Shown one piece after another: positions 4,731-5,977 of a DNA stretch of 5,977 bases (the stretch's first letter is position 1; each line of letters starts with the position of its first letter). The stretch covers positions 1 through 5,977 of the forward strand of contig JAJYBT010000196.1 of the NCBI GenBank assembly GCA_021778875.1, written 5' to 3'. This DNA comes from Acidobacteriota bacterium (GTDB lineage: Bacteria; Acidobacteriota; Terriglobia; Terriglobales; Acidobacteriaceae). A program made the position numbers and the translations under genes. The notes under the pieces were generated by a model. The model did not search any database and had not been told where the DNA came from. It saw nothing but the letters and a program-made list of their open reading frames with translations.

Positions 4731-5977
4731 ATGCCATCGATTACCCCGAACGTGACGCTGGACCAGGAAATCAATCCCTGGGAGGCACAGAGCGCGCGGT
4801 TCGACTTTGCAGCACGCAAGCTCAACCTGGATGAAGGCTTGTGGAAGCTGCTGCGAACGCCCGCGCGCGAGATTATCGTTCATTTTCCTGTGACCCTCGA
4901 CAACGGCCAGATCGAGATCTTTACCGGCTTTCGGGTCCAGCACAACATTGCGCGAGGGCCGGGCAAGGGCGGCATTCGCTACTCGCCCGAGGTGACTCTG
5001 GACGAGGTGCGCGCGCTGGCCAGCTGGATGACGTGGAAGTGCGCGGTGGTGAACATCCCCTTTGGCGGAGCGAAGGGCGGCGTGATCTGCGATCCGCGGT
5101 CGCTGAGCCAGGGCGAGCTGGAGCGCATTACGCGGCGCTACACCTCAGAGATCATAGACTTCATCGGGCCGGAGAAGGACGTGCCCGCGCCGGACATGAA
5201 CACAAACGAGCAGACCATGGCTTGGATCATGGACACCTACTCGATGCACATGGGCCGGACGGTGACGAGCGTGGTGACGGGCAAGCCGATCAACATCGGC
5301 GGCTCGCGCGGGCGCTTGGAGGCGACGGGGCGCGGCGTGCGCGTGATGTGCGATGAGAGCCTGCGCTACCTGAACATCCCGGTGGATGGCTGCCGCATCG
5401 TGATCCAGGGCTTTGGCAACGTGGGGTCGCACAGCGCGCGGCTGCTGGCCGAGGGCGGCTACAAGATTGTGGGCATCGCGGAGAAGGACGGCGGCCTGTA
5501 TAACCCGAACGGCATCGATATTCACCAGCTGATCGAGTACAAGTATCGCAACGGGACGACGCTGGGCTTCCGCGGCGCAGAGGCGATGCCGAGCGATGAG
5601 CTGTTTGTGTCTGATTGCGACATCCTGATACCGGCGGCGACGGAGAACGTGATCACGAGCCGCAATGCGGACAAGCTGAAGGCGCGCATTGTGGTGGAAG
5701 GCGCGAATGGCCCCACGACGGCCGTGGCCGATGAGATTCTTGCCGAGAAGCGCATCTTTGTGGTGCCGGATATCCTGGCCAACGCGGGCGGCGTGACGGC
5801 GAGCTACTTTGAGTGGGTGCAGGATCGGCAGGGCTACTTCTGGAAGGAAGCCGTGGTCAACGAACAGCTGGAGGCGATTCTGCGCGACAGCTTTGACGAC
5901 GTGGTTCGCTATGCCGAGGCGCATAACGTGAACAATCGCATTGCGGCGTACATGCTGGCGATTGATCGCGTGGCGTT
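4731..5977 (+). CDS. gdhA: Glutamate dehydrogenase (Glu/Leu/Phe/Val family), 3' end outside window
   Basis: The enzyme interconverts glutamate with 2-oxoglutarate and ammonium using NAD(P), in the cytoplasm. ATG 4731 has GGAG six bases upstream; 415 codons are open to the window end, probably lacking only the last few of a protein of about 420-430 residues. The substrate domain contains [11 protein letters not shown] with Lys79, [17 protein letters not shown] with Lys103 and catalytic Lys115, and [14 protein letters not shown] with Asp155. The spacing of these four residues (24, 12, 40) equals that of Lys89/113/125/Asp165 in Clostridium symbiosum GDH. A Rossmann coenzyme domain follows: [17 protein letters not shown] (227-243), PAATENVI (301-308), VEGANGPTT (322-330) and [18 protein letters not shown] (345-362). 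Coenzyme preference is not settled; an acidic residue after IVGIA (Glu251) may favour NAD. Leucine or phenylalanine dehydrogenase is less likely given length and motifs. It is divergent from trpE, with its own promoter and structured leader. Confidence 0.94.
   Translation, partial: MPSITPNVTLDQEINPWEAQSARFDFAARKLNLDEGLWKLLRTPAREIIVHFPVTLDNGQIEIFTGFRVQHNIARGPGKGGIRYSPEVTLDEVRALASWMTWKCAVVNIPFGGAKGGVICDPRSLSQGELERITRRYTSEIIDFIGPEKDVPAPDMNTNEQTMAWIMDTYSMHMGRTVTSVVTGKPINIGGSRGRLEATGRGVRVMCDESLRYLNIPVDGCRIVIQGFGNVGSHSARLLAEGGYKIVGIAEKDGGLYNPNGIDIHQLIEYKYRNGTTLGFRGAEAMPSDELFVSDCDILIPAATENVITSRNADKLKARIVVEGANGPTTAVADEILAEKRIFVVPDILANAGGVTASYFEWVQDRQGYFWKEAVVNEQLEAILRDSFDDVVRYAEAHNVNNRIAAYMLAIDRVA

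Noticed and set aside
5145..5924. 259-residue minus-strand frame opposite gdhA
   Set aside because: It is His/Ala/Arg-rich and fully antisense to well-conserved glutamate dehydrogenase coding sequence; a high-GC shadow.

Overview
The window is a GC-rich, gene-dense bacterial chromosomal segment. The composition, the trpE and glutamate dehydrogenase sequences, the exported protein between the trp genes and the palindromic repeats ending in GGGGCACC together suggest an Acidobacteriota genome (Acidobacteriaceae/Terriglobia-like). That assignment is inference from remembered sequence style, not from a search.

Layout. Positions 1-165 are intergenic and hold three hairpin-forming palindromic repeats that share a GGGGCAMCC tail. 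A complete IS481-family insertion sequence (166-1201) sits exactly in the tail of the third repeat. It has 30-bp terminal inverted repeats, a 6-bp target duplication GGCACC and a D139/D217/E253 transposase. A short GGCACCC tandem repeat follows its right end. Next, on the plus strand, come trpG (1286-1858; glutaminase subunit of anthranilate synthase) and, 4 bp later, a gene for a secreted protein with a possible FecR-like beta domain and a cationic amphipathic tail (1863-2858). Converging on them with a 9-bp gap is trpE on the minus strand (2868 to about 4412). Divergent from trpE is a glutamate dehydrogenase gene (4731 to beyond the window end). It has a good sigma70-type promoter at 4516-4544 and a predicted leader of about 180 nt with several perfect inverted repeats.

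How the genes fit together. TrpE and TrpG should form anthranilate synthase, the first committed step of tryptophan synthesis: chorismate plus glutamine gives anthranilate, pyruvate and glutamate. Glutamate dehydrogenase connects glutamate/ammonium with 2-oxoglutarate, so the segment links glutamine/glutamate nitrogen with the Trp branch. The two anthranilate synthase genes are not an EG operon here but face each other across the exported-protein gene. No Trp-rich leader peptide was found upstream of either. I see no evidence of a defence system, CRISPR array or other new multi-gene system. The most unusual structures are the palindrome cluster hit by the IS and the hairpin-rich gdhA leader.
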